NCBI GenBank assembly: GCA_900073065.1
Contig: FJOG01000007.1
Coordinates: forward strand, 1,002,329-1,066,328
DNA from: Phialocephala subalpina
Taxonomy: Eukaryota; Ascomycota; Leotiomycetes; Helotiales; Mollisiaceae
Direction of reading: 5' to 3'
Length of the DNA: 64,000 nucleotides
Part shown: one piece after another, positions 20,758-33,387 of the stretch
Layout: each line of letters begins with the position of its first letter
Numbering within the stretch: position 1 is the first letter of the stretch
Made by a program: the position numbers and the translations under genes
The notes under the pieces: model-generated
Seen by the model: the letters and a program-made list of their open reading frames with translations, nothing else
Database searches by the model: none
Told to the model about the DNA's origin: nothing

Positions 20758-22362
20758 ATGAGTTACTATGGCAATGGGTCACATGATGACTCTCAACGCG
20801 TGAAGTTGCATACTCGACGACCTCATCGCAAGACAAAGACGGGTTGCTTAACGTGTAAAAGGAGGAAGATCAAGGTATGAGTGCACTGCCTGCTAATTTT
20901 GCCCCTCATTTTGCGTTTTCGTGGTCTTGAGAGTGGCGTTTCACTACCCAGCACTCCACGTCAAATTCCTCCTGCAGCTGAAGCCTTGCTTGACTTTACT
21001 TACTTCTGCACGATGAATTCCATTATGGATTCTGACTTGAATTCTAGTGCGATGAAGCCAAACCAGAGTGCCACAATTGTATCAAACATTCTCTCAATTG
21101 CGAATATGCTCCTCCACAACCTTCTTTCAATATTCAGACAGCCGTGAGTGATCACCCGTTCTCATGTGATCGTTGCTAAAAATACCAAAGCTCTCAGGAA
21201 ATGCCACAGCAACTCTAAACCTCTTTGATCTTGAGCTGCTGCATCATTTCTGTACTTCAACAGCTATTGAGCTGCACGACAACCCAACAATGCGAGTAAG
21301 CTGCCCTTCCTCCGAAGCAAGGCCCCTGTACTTTGTTGTTATCTGACTACCCAACCTTGAAGTTACTCCCGAACCTTCACATTATTTCATCGTGTTCGTT
21401 GGACATAGTGAATGCTGACTCCGAGATATAGACACTCTGGAATACGAATGTGCCGAAACTTGGATTCGAGTACGACTATGTGATGCACGGGATACTTGCA
21501 TTATCTGCTCTCCATCTAGCCCACTCATCTCCCGAGAGGAAAGATTCATGTATAACTCAGTCGAGGTTGCACCATCACGCAGGTCTACTAAAAGGCACGC
21601 CTGCGCTTGCGGCCTACTCCGACGAGCACGCATCAGCAATCTACATATTCTCTGCACTAACGACCCTGTACAACTTCGCTACTACCCGCATGAGTGATGA
21701 TTTCGTCATCAACCCGGACGCAGGCATCGCGGAATGGATAGTTCTCTGCCGTCAAAGTTACGGGATCGTCAAAATTGCCCAAGAAACTCTATTCAATGGA
21801 CCTGTAGGGCAGCTGTTTAGAGTTGGATCGAATAGGGCAGAACGTCAGAAGGAGTTCAATCAAGGGGACTTTCCAGGTGCCAAACAGTTGATAGACCTCT
21901 CAGCTCATATCAGCGAGGTTACTGAAAATGAGCGTGCTAGGGAAGCATGTACACATGCAGTCTCGATGCTTTTCAATTGCTACTCCGTGGCAGCAGTGCT
22001 TCCTCCGGAACACCTGGCGTCAGCGGATGTCTTTGGATGGCCATTTCGAGTGACAGAAGACTTCTTAGAGTTGCTACAGGAATCAAACCAGGAGGCTATG
22101 GTTGTCCTTGCCTTTTTCGCTGTGATTGCTAAACGACTGGATCGCAAATGGTGGCTAGATGGGTTCGGCGATCACATCATGTGTATGGTCTATCGGCTCA
22201 TGGACGAAGAGCACATTTCGTGGATCCAGTGGCCGATCCAGGCGATGGATTGGAAGCCCGACGAATCGTCGCTGCCTGTCTCCCAGTAAGTTTTTCTCTT
22301 GCCTGCTGTATTAATGCCAATTCTTATCTCGATGCAGATATCCTACCCCAATGGCTGAGTGA
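20758..22362 (+). CDS. Zn2Cys6 transcription factor, Upc2-like
   Basis: Five exons, 20758-20874, 21048-21143, 21191-21295, 21432-22285 and 22338-22362, give 398 aa. The first intron splits the zinc cluster: KTGCLTCKRRKIK joins CDEAKPECHNCIKHSLNCEY, completing C-x2-C-x6-C-x5-C-x2-C-x6-C. Downstream, LNLFDLELLHHFCTSTAIEL and FEYDYVMHGILALSALHLAH match the regulatory region of fungal sterol-uptake (Upc2)-type factors, where the C-terminal domain senses ligand. Yeast Upc2 controls ergosterol genes, but many filamentous-fungal members of this family have other or unknown targets. The protein ends soon after a WIQWPIQAMDW segment, typical of the group. An ergosterol gene (ERG9) lies 30 kb away, which I read as coincidence. 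Confidence 0.88.
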
Positions 22363-23757
22363 GCGGAGCTGCTGCAACGTAGTCGAGAAGTGACACTTGA
22401 TGCGACTTCCATAACACGAACTCAGCCACCTACGATATATTGTATGCTTCACCGGACTCGAAATTCAAAGTACCAAGAACACATCCTTCAGGTACATCTG
22501 CTCCCGGGGGTCGAACACTAACACTTGCATTTTTCTGCCGAAATTTGCATCACTGCAGATGTGGTGATACATTAGTAACCACAAGTTTTGGTATCACAAG
22601 ATCCTAAATACCGGCAGCAGAGAATCGACAAATTTGTACCTGTGCCGGAAAACCAGGCCTTGTCATCGCGTCTTTCTCCCGAACACTTCAATTATTACAT
22701 GCCTATCACGGATATGCAAGCGAGGGGTGTGACGGGTTTTCTTGGCTCTGCTCAGGAGACGGGAAATCCGAACTTTGCAGTCGATTTGTCAGCCTACTCA
22801 CAGAGATCACGCCTAAGGACCCAACAGAAATTATCTCGTAAGATAGCACGTTGGCAATAATGAAAGCTCATTGCCCAGCCTCATAGGTGATTGGACAGTC
22901 ACTGGTCCACGGTCACGTGTATCATAATTATGAAGTCTTCCAGACGCCGAAAGCCAGCTCATTGGGAGATTTGAAAGCTGGATCAACACGATGCTGTTGA
23001 CTTGCTGTTTGTCCCTCAGTTTCGCTGTTCGAGGTATTTCGTTTTGGAGCCCGTTATTGGTCGCGCCTTCCTCCTGAGCCCGCGTGACATAGGCCTCAAC
23101 GATCCGTCCATCTCTGCGCCGAAATTCAAATGAAGCAATTCTATCGAACTCCAGACATCCTTACTGAGCTGTGCGGCATGTACTGGAAGATTTTCGGATA
23201 CTTGTGCAATTATTCACTCGAATACGCAAATACGCGAGTACGCCTCGTCCGCTCCTCAGTCCGCACATCGCCAAACCCCTGGTGAACGTATAAGCGAGAT
23301 TCCTCATCAGCCCTACCACCATTTCCACATCATTCCGTCGATGAGTTGTTCAATAATCAGTCTGGTTTGGAATCCAAGCTTCTACTATGACTTTGAAGGT
23401 CCATCCTGGCAGTGCGTTGTTTCGCTAAACCTTAAAGCTTCATGCAAGCAAGGAAACAACGACTCGATATCTCGATATCTCGACGTCACTTTCCTTTCGT
23501 TCTTTCTTTCTTTTTTGACCGAGTATCTTAGTTGGATCATAACTTCCCATCATTGGGTTTCTTCATCTCTATCGTCTGCATTCAGCGCCTCGGCGCAGAG
23601 ATTCTTCGAACAGCATCAGAGAGGTCATTACTCGCGTACTCACCATCTTCTACTACTTCAATCAGGAGTCAGGACGAGCCGCATCACAATCATCACGCTG
23701 CAAACCGACTCGATCCGAAACAAATCTTGGCCATCTCCTCCACCGAACAAAACAACA
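22363..23757. other. Intergenic, no secure gene
   Basis: About 1.4 kb. A plus-strand frame ending at 22860 (FVPVPENQALSSRLSPEHFN then NYYMPITDMQ) looks protein-like but has no ATG near its start and no clear acceptor, so it may be a remnant exon. An ATG at 23341 opens into the next gene's frame but is probably leader sequence. Confidence 0.4.
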
Positions 23758-24348
23758 ATGCCAACCTCCAAAAATCCACCACAACCAAACCCTTCCATCT
23801 TCCTCGCCGTCCTCCTCATCGGCCTCCTAAACACCCTCCTCTTCACAACCCTCTGCCTCTCCTCTCTAAACGCAAGTGAATACTACGCCGCACGTCACGC
23901 TCTCGAAGAGAAATGTCTCGCTACTTACTTCGGCTTCGAGAACGACATCCCTTCTCCACCATCGGAGTCCTTGGATTGTCCATCTTACCCCAAACCTTCG
24001 TCTATTTCTCTCTTTGCATCCTCCTCCACCATCGCACACCCTCCCCAGGCAAATCATCACCACAGCCAAATATCGAGCCAGAATCGGAGCATGTCAACGA
24101 TCTCGAGACGATTCAAGAATGAGAAAGGCGAGCAACTGAGAGTGTTCATGGGCAAAGAGGAGGCGTGGCAGTATGTGCAAGAGAAGAGATGCAGGTTCCC
24201 TTGTACGAGCGTGTTTGCAGAATGGAAGGGGACGAGGGGTGTAGGGAGTTGTTGGGGGAGTAATGGATGTGGTGTGTATAGCTGCAAGGCGCCTTTGGTT
24301 GAGGGGAGGGTTGGGTGGTTTGGGTGGTTTGGTGAGGGGTGGATTTGA
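23758..24348 (+). CDS. Hypothetical signal-anchored, Cys-containing small protein
   Basis: Single exon, 196 aa from the ATG at 23758. Residues about 13-36 form a hydrophobic helix (SIFLAVLLIGLLNTLLFTTL), so the protein is either secreted or anchored. A low-complexity Ser/Pro/His stretch follows. The C-terminal part, EAWQYVQEKRCRFPCTSVFA then GVGSCWGSNGCGVYSC, has six Cys in a pattern that could form disulfides. In-frame ATG at 23341 would add 139 residues, but these look like translated leader sequence. No family recognised. An extracellular role is inferred. Confidence 0.55.
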   Translation: MPTSKNPPQPNPSIFLAVLLIGLLNTLLFTTLCLSSLNASEYYAARHALEEKCLATYFGFENDIPSPPSESLDCPSYPKPSSISLFASSSTIAHPPQANHHHSQISSQNRSMSTISRRFKNEKGEQLRVFMGKEEAWQYVQEKRCRFPCTSVFAEWKGTRGVGSCWGSNGCGVYSCKAPLVEGRVGWFGWFGEGWI

Positions 24349-24821
24349 GAGGGTGGGAAGGTTGAGTTGGTTTTTTTGAGGTGGATTGGGACGATGTGAG
24401 AGGATGAGAAGAGGAGTCAATTATGAGTGAGTTATGGAGTTTTCAGGAGGGACAGAAGTGATGGTTGATGGTTGTCCATTGATGGGAATGAATCCGGGAT
24501 TAGAAGTGGTGTATGGTTAAGGATAGCATTGCGATTCAGCTTTTGGGCATGCGACTGGAAGTTTTGACCCGGGAGACTTGGGGAGCGTGTTGGTTATGAG
24601 ATATTGGGTGGTGAAAGGCACGTGGAACGGTCAGAATTAGCGAGGGAAATTGGTAAGACGATATTATTGCCTTTGGGCAGAAGAACGACTTGAGTCGTGG
24701 TATTTTGAAGGTGGAGTTGGCATGCTACTGCTACAAGCATGAGTTTGGGATGAAAGTATCACGATACTCATAAGAGCAAAATTCAATACCCCAAAGTAGC
24801 TATATGCAAATCTTTCATTCA

Positions 24822-26058
24822 TCATATCAAGTTCTTCCTCACGTAAAGACTAAGCTGCTTCAAGGCCTCCTTCAACACCTCCGTCTCACACACAAACCCA
24901 ATCCTCACATACCCCTTCCACTCCTCCCCAAAACACTTACTAGCCGGCAAAAACATAACCTTCGTCTTCTCAATAACATCAACACAAAACTGCACATCAT
25001 CCACAGGCTTTCCCTCATTCTCAAACTTAACAAGGACAGTCGTCCCACCAGTAGGTTTTATCCATGAACAAACATCACTCCATCGATCCACGAATCTTTC
25101 CAATAACGCGACATTCGTTTTTGCTAACTGGATGTTTCGCGATAATAAGGCGTGGATGACGGAAGCAGAGAGGGCGTAGGTAGCGACTTGGTCGTCGAGT
25201 TGGGAGACGGAGATTGTGGTGTAGTCTCTCGCCGTGGCGATGGCTTCGATGATGCTTGGGTCTCGAGAGGCGATCCAGCCAAGGCGGATTCCGGCGAGGG
25301 AGTAGGCTTTTGACATTGAGCCTGTGGTTATTGTTTTTGCGTAGCCCATAGAAACGATTGAGGGTGGAAAGTCGGAGTCGATGGGGGAGATGCCGTGGAA
25401 TAGGGGGCGGTAGACTTCGTCGGACAGGACGATGATGTCGCGTTCTTTGGCGAAGTCGACGAGGGATTGGAGGACAGATTTTGGGATGGTTGCTCCGGTG
25501 GGATTGTTGGGATTGTTGATTATGATCATCTTTGTGTTGTCCTTCACTAGATCTTTCAAATCTTCAATGTCTGGTATGTACTTCTTCTCTTTCCGTAGCT
25601 TCCATAGCGATACCTCAGCACCCAAGCTCTTTGGGACATCGTAAAGCTGTTGGTATGTGGGATGTACGCAGATGACATGGTCCTCAGGTCCGATCAGGGT
25701 ATATAAGACCAAGAAGTTGGCAGCAATTGCTCCAGGCGTAATGAGGATGTTCTCTGTTGGGAGAGGAGACGAGACTCGAGCCGAGTACAGGGAAGACAAT
25801 CGCTCCCGCAGAGCTTGTGAGCCTTGAATAGCTCCGTATGTAAGTTTTGTCGATGTGCTCAGAGGAGGTGGAATGTTCGGGTCTTCGCAGAGCTTGACAA
25901 GGTCGTCTATCGAGATACTCGAGCAGCATGTTTCGGCGATGTTGAGGACTCCTGGAGTCACTTCATATCTGTCCATCCACTGTAGAACATTAGCAGGGAA
26001 ATCTCGAGGTTGTGGCTTTACTAACCTGCTCTACCTCGAAAGGTGTAATCTTCACCAT
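24822..26058 (-). CDS. PLP-dependent aminotransferase, class I/II
   Basis: Two exons, 26058-26026 and 25979-24822, joined over a 46-nt intron with a GCTAATG branch site, give 396 aa. Fold-type I motifs are in order: TYGAIQGSQALRERLSSLYS, ITPGAIAANFLVLYTLIGP, NNPNNPTGATIP, DEVYRPLF (Asp and Tyr for the cofactor) and TGSMSKAYSLAGIRLGWIAS, in which Lys of SKAYS is the likely Schiff-base residue. The Arg of YVRIGFVCE near the C-terminus should bind the substrate carboxylate. The start MVKITPFEVEQWMDRYE, from the small first exon, is typical of a fungal/bacterial subgroup of unassigned substrate. I cannot name the reaction. Length is normal, with no N-terminal targeting signal. Confidence 0.9.
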
Positions 26059-26494
26059 GCTGAAGGATAGCCTCGGCAGACGAGGCTGACAGAACGTCAA
26101 TCAACTATTACAGGACAAACCTCAGTAATGTGCTGTAACATGTATTCTGGTTGATACTGGATATAGATCTCTTGAAGCAGTGAACCCTCGAACACTTTAT
26201 ACCCGTCTCGCAAGAAAAAGTTCTTGTACCAGGTGGGGGAATACAGAGCTGGTAATGGTTGGGCTGGCCTAGCCATGCCACCATTGTGGACTCATTGGTG
26301 GACGAGTCCAGGCGAGCATGGCGGAGAGAAGGAGAAAGGCAGGAGGCTCCGAAGTACGCTCATTGGGTGAGGGAAGCGGCATCTCATTATGTAATCATAA
26401 TCCGTCTCTGAGGCTTGGGCTGGGCTGGCAACCGAACCACCACTCGATGTCAGCCAAGGCACCTGCCTCCGTTAGGAAGTTGCTTCTAGACAAC

Positions 26495-26518
26495 ATCGAC
26501 ATCGACATCGACATCGAC
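26495..26518 (+). repeat. ATCGAC hexanucleotide repeat, 4 copies
   Basis: Perfect (ATCGAC)4 in the intergenic stretch between the aminotransferase and the ABC protein gene, in its upstream region. Confidence 0.95.
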
Positions 26519-26727
26519 AACTCCATCTTCTGTCCTCGCCTCCCACTTCTCAACACCTTCCTTTGGTTACTGCAGTTCTGCATAGACGTTGTTTCTTTTC
26601 TTTCTGCAGGTGTGAATACCTCGCATCACTTGAAGCTCAAGCTTCTCTGGGCATAGCTTGAAGCTTGCCATCGACACCATTTAGCCGACGAAGCTTCATC
26701 CTTAGCATAACAACAACACCAATTGAC

Positions 26728-29700
26728 ATGCGACGGCTTTTGGGAACGACCGTGGCGGCGGCGCTCTCGCTGTCATGGAGCGCCTCTGCCTTCTCAAATT
26801 ATTCCTCGATAGACTCGATACGAGCGCAGCTGGCGCTCATGGACGATCGTCCAGCAGATTGTCCTCCATGGTAGGACAAAAGGACTCGAGTTGGATCAGA
26901 CAATGACTGACAGACAATAGTTTTAATTGTCTCCTTCCAGCGTTCACCTGCGGTCAATATTCCGACTGCAACCAATATAATGGGAAATGTAATTGCCCGC
27001 CGGGATTTGGAGGGGACGATTGTTTTGCTCCAGGTTTGTTGCCACTCACTTTCTATACATCGGCCGACTCTAACACGCCATAGTATGCGGCTCCCTCGCC
27101 GATGGGCAAGACCGACCGATGCGACAAGGCGACTACTGCGACTGCGAGGATGGATGGACTGGAATCAACTGCAATGTTTGCACCGACAACAAGGCGTGTA
27201 ATCGACTGATGCCAGAAAACGAGGGCGGAGTGTGTTACCAGAACGCAGAGGTCGTACACGAGAACCACCAAATGTGCGATGTCACGAATAAGAAGATTGT
27301 CGACATATTGGAAGGCAGACGACCTCAGGTTACCTTTACTTGCAACGCGGATGGAGGAAACGAAACTTGTGCTTTCGAGTTCTGGGTGGAGCATAAAGAG
27401 TCGTTCTATTGTACTCTGAATACCTGTCAGTCTGATACGGACAATACCTACGACCAGAATAGTACGAATTACAAATGCGAGAATATCGAATGCAAATGTA
27501 TTCCGGACCGAATGCTTTGCGGCGAGAATGGTTCAGTTGATATCACCGACTTCCTTGACGAAGAGATCAAAGGGCCAGCTACGTTTAGCTGTCTTCAGAA
27601 GAATGGAGGAGTCAACGACTGCAAATTCAAGGAACCTGCTATGGACAATTTGATTCAGATGATGTTTGGAGACGACTCAATTCTTCTGAACTGCCAAGGT
27701 GGAGAATGTCTGTACGAAACCGATGTCCCTGGGTTCGAACGGCCTGTGAAGAAGATCAATACACCTCTGATCGCAGGTGTTATCGCTGGAGCATCGCTCT
27801 TTGTGGTTGCAGTCATCTTGACTGTCTGGTACCTTGGCCGAAGGCAATTCAAGTATGGTCCCATTCATTTGGACGACTCCGACGACGAGAGCATGAAGCT
27901 TATGGCGGACCACAAGCCAGCATCTCTGTTCTTCGAGAACGTCGCTTACAACCTGAATGGAAAACAAATCTTGACCAACGTCCGAGGCGTTGCTCATCCA
28001 GGTGAGATCATGGCCATCATGGGAGCTTCAGGCGCTGGCAAGACCACATTCCTTGATATTCTGGCACGCAAGAACAAACGGGGAACGGTTTCTGGAGACT
28101 TCTACGTCAACGGAGAGAAGGTCAACGATAGCGATTACAAAAATGTCGTTGGTTTCGTCGACCAAGAAGACACAATGTTACCAACTCTCACAGTCCACGA
28201 AACTATCATGACTAGTGCTCTTCTTCGACTCCCCAGAGATATGGGTCGATCAGCCAAGGAGCAACGAGTCTATGAGGTCGAGAAGCAATTAGGCATATTT
28301 GCTATCAAGGATTCATTGATTGGATCTGAAGAAGGAAAAGGACGTGGTATCTCCGGTGGTGAGAAGCGACGAGTTGGGATTGCTTGTGAGCTTGTGACGA
28401 GTCCTAGTATCTTGTTCCTGGACGAACCCACCAGCGGCCTCGATGCTTACAACGCTTACAATGTCATTGAATGTCTGGTCACTCTTGCAAAGACATACAA
28501 GCGCACGGTCATCTTCACGATTCATCAACCGAGATCCAACATTGTTGCACTCTTCGATCGCTTGCTTCTTCTGGCCAAGGGAAAGACCGTCTACTCCGGC
28601 GAGTTCACACAGTGCCAAGACTATTTTGAACATATTGGTTACACCTGTCCCCCAGGCTTCAACATTGCAGACTATCTAGTAGATCTAACAATGCATGTTA
28701 ATGCTCCCCAGACGCCTACCGACGAAGGAATACCCGGCCTGGATCCTTCCGTTGGCAGTGCCGGGCCAAGCAGTACCAGAGCTGTCAAGTCAATTGCCAG
28801 CATATCAGGCGGCAGTGTCGAAGAAGGTATCTCCTCCAGTCCTGGTGGCGACTCATTACTTCGTCCAAAAGGCAAACGCAGAGACTCGGTCAAGGCGAAA
28901 CAAGATAAAGAGCTTTACACCCGCAAGAAGTCTGGCGCCGAAACTCCAGGATCCCAACCCGACGAAGCGCCACTTGATCCAAATGCAACTTTATCTCAAC
29001 AATGGCTAAGGATGCAAAAGCAAAGTCCAGGCAATATTCCTCAACAGCTTCTAGATGATCCCGACAATCTGCCTCCAGCAGCTCCTGGTACTATCACGGA
29101 CTTTGATGTCTTGGTCGCAGCCTATGAGCACTCCGACATTGCTGGAAACATTCACGATGAGATTCACACGTCCATCAGCAGTGCCTTAGCAGCAAATGGC
29201 CAAGCCAACGGCCACGCTTCAGAGAACGGACATGCCAACGGCGGTACCATGGGAAGAGGTTACGCAAGAATTAGTTACCTTCGCCAATTTGTTATCCTAT
29301 CACAAAGGACATGGAGGAATCTTTACCGCAACCCGATGTTGATGCTCACGCATTACGCTATCGCTATTCTGCTCGCTGTCCTGTCGGGCTTCCTCTTTTA
29401 TGGCCTCACGGACGATATTCCAGGCTTCCAAAATCGTCTCGGATTGTTCTTCTTCGTCCTCGCACTTTTTGGATTCAGCACACTCTCAAGCTTGACAGTT
29501 TTTGCCACTGAGCGAATGCTATTCATTCGAGAAAGGGCGAACGGTTACTATTCTCCGATTACATACTTCGTCGCCAAGGTAGTTTTCGACATCGTTCCTC
29601 TACGCATCATTCCTCCAATCATCATGGGCTCTATCATCTACCCAATGACAGGCCTTGTCCCGGACTGGACTCACTTCTTCAAGTTTGTCTTGGTCCTCGT

Positions 29701-30106
29701 CCTCTTCAACCTGGCTGCCGCTGGTATCTGTCTCTTCATCGGCATCGTGTGCAAGGACAGCGGAGTGGCAAACTTGATTGGAAGTTTGGTTATGCTCTTC
29801 AGCTTGCTATTCGCGGGTCTGCTTCTCAATCACGACGCCATCCCAAAATCCGCGTTATGGCTTCAAACATTGTCCATATTCCACTACGGATTCGAAGCTC
29901 TGATAGTCAACGAAGTCACCTTCTTAACACTTACCGACAAGAAGTATGGCCTCGACATCACCGTCCCTGGCGCCACTATCCTGAGCTCATTCGGTTTTAA
30001 TACTCAGGCGCTATGGCCAGATACGATCCGGCTGGGTATCTTTGCCGGCGCTTTCATCATCTTGGCTTATATCGCCATGCATGTGTTACTGGTAGAGAGG
30101 AGGTAG
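26728..30106 (+). CDS. ADP1: ABCG-family half-transporter, Adp1-like
   Basis: Three exons, 26728-26870, 26921-27033 and 27084-30106, give 1092 aa (yeast Adp1 is about 1049). A signal peptide ([18 protein letters not shown]) precedes an extracellular Cys-rich region with EGF-like modules ([12 protein letters not shown] and [12 protein letters not shown]). A first membrane helix lies near residue 311 ([20 protein letters not shown]). The nucleotide-binding domain has Walker [10 protein letters not shown] near 398, signature ISGGEKRR near 508, Walker [13 protein letters not shown] and the H-loop FTIHQPRS. A disordered linker with Ala/Asn/Gly repeats is followed by a six-helix ABCG membrane domain (LYRNPMLML onward). 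NBD-before-TMD order and the long ectodomain are those of Adp1-type proteins, whose substrate is unknown. Confidence 0.94.
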
Positions 30107-30595
30107 ATATGCTGAGATGACAAGATATGCTTTTGATTTTCTTTTGTTGATACATTTGTTGCATGGGGAGAAGCCCGAAGGCGTTCGGCGAGATGAGAGT
30201 ATAGACGGATATGATTCCGTTCTTGATTGTGTTTATGACAATAATATACCTCCATTTGTGTGATCATGCCTTCTTCAAGTGTGTACTCGTGAGTGGTTCA
30301 GGGCGGCTGGGGCTATGTTCGTGCTAGTCTTACACCTGCTCGGTGATTAGACGCACCCTTGTTGACTTAAACCAACGTCCAATGTCAGGCCAACATCAAA
30401 CCTCGATTTTTGTCACCATGCGCCAACACGGACGTTGGGAATGATTTTCTAGCTTTCCCAGCTTGATACTCACCATCATTCGCGCAACAGAGTGACTTCG
30501 TTCAATGGTGACGTTTGGCTGAGCCACTTGGTACGTATTTCAACCTCTGGGCTTCCACGCTTTCTGACAAACCTAATCGTAACAACAGAATCAAG
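30107..30595. other. Intergenic, no gene seen
   Basis: About 490 bp between the ABC gene and the F-box remnant. It holds presumed 3' and 5' flanking sequence only. Confidence 0.5.
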
Positions 30596-32422
30596 ATGGC
30601 GCCCAGCTTCTCCACGTTGCCGGATGAGATTCTAAGCAAGATTCTTGAGCAGGTATGGATTTAATCTCACCTTCAGACGCAGAGGTTATACTCACAGTTG
30701 AGCAGGTTTATGTAGAAGACTCGGAGAGCTTGGCTACTCTTTGCCAGGTGAACAAGCAATTATACCACCTCGAGACAGCAATATTACACCGTTCTGTTAA
30801 TATTACCCCGCTGAAGCTGGTCAAACTCTCTGAGATGGACACCAGGGGCTCTGGTGGCAATCTTCGAGGAAATGTGGCTAAATTCGCACGTGATGTCTCG
30901 GTCAAAGGGGAGGGTTTTGACAGAGCGATCCTGGCAGGACTGCTTTCTGAGATGAAGTCGTTGGGTACTATTCGGTAAGTTGTTGGTTTTGTTGTGTTTC
31001 ACAACTAGTAATTGACTTCTTGATAGATAGGCCTCATGGGAACAAGCCATTCCGAGGCCAATCATAGATCTCCTATCAACAAAACTGCCCCAAGCCTCGC
31101 TTCACATTCAGGACCTCGTTCTTTGGGCTCTCGGGGTGCCAGAGCGTACAGTTGGTGGACATAAATATCAACTACAAGAAACGGGAATCGACAAAACAAG
31201 TCAAGGACTTCTTGATGAGCTGTGAAAACCTGGAGGTTTTGCGCCTTCGGGCTCCATGGAATTTTATGGACGAAATGAACGAAGGACATCAGGATAGGGG
31301 CGATCATGGTGCACACGATTTGTGTCGAAGCAGGAGAGCAACTTTCACGCGTGAAAGAACTCGTCTACGAATGTCATACGTGGTCTAGAAGTCCATCATT
31401 ACGTATTCCACCCACCTTCTGGAACTGGAGACAAATTACACATCTCGAACTCCGTGGCAGACAGATGTGTGAATACATGGAGACGCTGAAAGGCCTCCCA
31501 TCCGCACTGAAGACCTTAAAAGCAGAGAATTTCTGCTTTGCAGTGCCTAATAACGAGGAACTCGCTGAGGGGTTGGCTAGCTTCCTGTCAGAGATTTCCG
31601 GTCTAGTTCACTTGGAGTTGGTAAAATCCACGGGACGCTGCCAGCTTCCGTCTTCGCTCTGCAAGGCGCATCACTGGAGACGCTATGTTATTACCGTCCC
31701 CGGTGTCCTTAGTCTCATGCATTTGCTAGTTATATGCAGCCGAAGCGTACGCTCTCTCCGGAGCTAAACGAGATTTACGATTCTTGTCCCAATCTAGCGG
31801 CACTGACAGTCAACATGAAAATCACTCATGATTTAGTAAGGCCAACGTTGCGGCTTCAACTGTATTTGATGGATCAAGTACTAATGTTTCCTAGGACTAT
31901 GCCTTCCTTTCTGCTGTAGCACGATTTCCAAGCCTTGAGACGCCGCGATTCTACATCGATATCCACGAAAATCGACTCGAGTACATTTGCCACGCCGAGT
32001 CTGAGATGTTTATGGTCCGTCATCTAGCACGCCACCTCATCCTCAACAAGGCTGGCCGTACTTTTGAGAAGATAGAAATGGTGTTTGAGGACCAGGTGCA
32101 TAGCAGTGGAGGACATGACGAGGGGGGTCCGGTTGTCCTATTCACAGCTCGGCCACGAACAAATGGTGACATTCAAGTCGATTATGCCAGCGACCAGATC
32201 AACGATCAATCATGGGCTGATTACTTTGATGTCTTGGAGTCGAGCAGGCTTCGTGGACATGCATACTTGGAAGAAGTGCTGGAATGGAATAAGCTTGGAG
32301 ATGAGGCAGATCAAGCGCTGGAGGTGGCAGAAGAGGAGGAAGATGGTGACGATCTGGCGAGTCTTTTTGGCAGTTCGTCTGAGCGCGAGGACGGAGCAGG
32401 GGAAAACGTTCACAATGAATGA
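30596..32422 (+). pseudogene. Decayed F-box / leucine-rich-like gene
   Basis: The ATG at 30596 opens an F-box start, MAPSFSTLPDEILSKILEQ, spliced over 30653-30705 to VYVEDSESLATLCQVNKQLY. After another intron the frame continues ASWEQAIPRPIIDLLSTKLP. The rest of the protein is recoverable only by changing frame: near 31120 (LHIQDL to SFFGLSGCQSVQLVDININY), near 31280 (to IGAIMVHTICVEAGEQLS), and again near 31690-31735 (to ASYMQPKRTLSPELNE). An intron at about 31836-31894 leads to the last exon, ending at 32422 in an acidic tail. F-box proteins recruit substrates to SCF ubiquitin ligases. No GT/AG pairs explain the frame changes, so I read it as a pseudogene. Confidence 0.6.
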
Positions 32423-32593
32423 AGACTGCATACATGTCTCAGTTTGAGCAACCGGAGTCATAGCCAGCGTCTCCAATTCCCCCACCTTGATCAGGCTTTC
32501 TTAGACTACGCTGGTATGGGCAAGATCTCTTGGTCAACGAGGGTCATTTCGTGAAGGAAAAGTGGTCCAGAAGTTCTAGGCAACGCTGGGAGG

Positions 32594-32974
32594 TTGAATG
32601 GGTGGATCATAGCACAGCAGCTAACTACGCTCTTGCTTGATGCTGCCTGGAAGACTACTCGCCGCCGTAGGAGGTCAGTAATTTATCAAACATTGAAGCA
32701 TGCGATATTGAGGGCTCGTCTGAGCGTCATCAAAGAGGGTGATATGTTGACTGCGACCGAGGTTGCTTTCGTTGTGAAGATTATGGAGAGGGAGGGATTG
32801 CTAGAGAGATTGGATCTGGAGTGGTCCAAGGAGCCTTGCACGAATCCTGCGTGTTAACATGACATTGCCGCCAAGAAGGAAGAAGCTAAGAAGTGGGAGG
32901 CCAAGCAGGGTTCCGAGAAGAAGCGTCCAGGGAAGAAGTATCCCCGGATTTCCAAGCTTCCGGAGCAGAATTGA
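32594..32974 (+). pseudogene. Fragment of an unknown gene with in-frame stop
   Basis: A frame without ATG runs TLLLDAAWKTTRRRRRSVIY, LSVIKEGDMLTATEVAFVVK, then LERLDLEWSKEPCTNPAC, meets TAA at 32855-32857, and continues in the same frame as HDIAAKKEEAKKWEAKQGSE to a second stop at 32974. The Lys-rich continuation looks like a genuine C-terminus, so the first stop appears premature. The 5' part (RWEVEWVDHSTAANYALA just upstream) lies in a different frame. I do not recognise the family. Confidence 0.45.
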
Positions 32975-33387
32975 AGGGAAGGGAAAGATCGCTGTGATTG
33001 GGAGACTGGTTGTCGTTGAAGTTGCTTCAAGATATGGTTGCTATATCGTCCTTGCACAAACGCAGATATAGCTCTTGGCCGTCGCTGCTACTGCTTTACA
33101 CCCTCCTTGTTGCTTTGATTTCGCTTGATCATGAGGAGATACAGGAATGTATTAGCAATTTAAAACACTTAGCAAAATTAATATAAAGCTAATTCTTCAC
33201 AAGCTATCATAGAATTTACAATCGTTTGCTTTGGGTGATGGTGGATTCATGTATGAGCACCAGAAATCTTCATTATGCAGAACCACGAGAGGAGAAGTTG
33301 CAAAACATGATGGGTAGGGCGTTACCGAGATGAACAACGCCTGGCCCGTTCCCTTTTTCGGACAGTAGATAGAGTTATCTTTCCAAA
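32975..33387. other. Intergenic, no gene seen
   Basis: About 410 bp of mostly AT-rich sequence between two broken genes. Nothing recognisable. Confidence 0.5.

Noticed and set aside
22588..22860. 90-codon plus-strand frame after the Zn2Cys6 regulator
   Set aside because: No ATG start and no convincing acceptor; possibly a remnant exon but not supportable as a gene.
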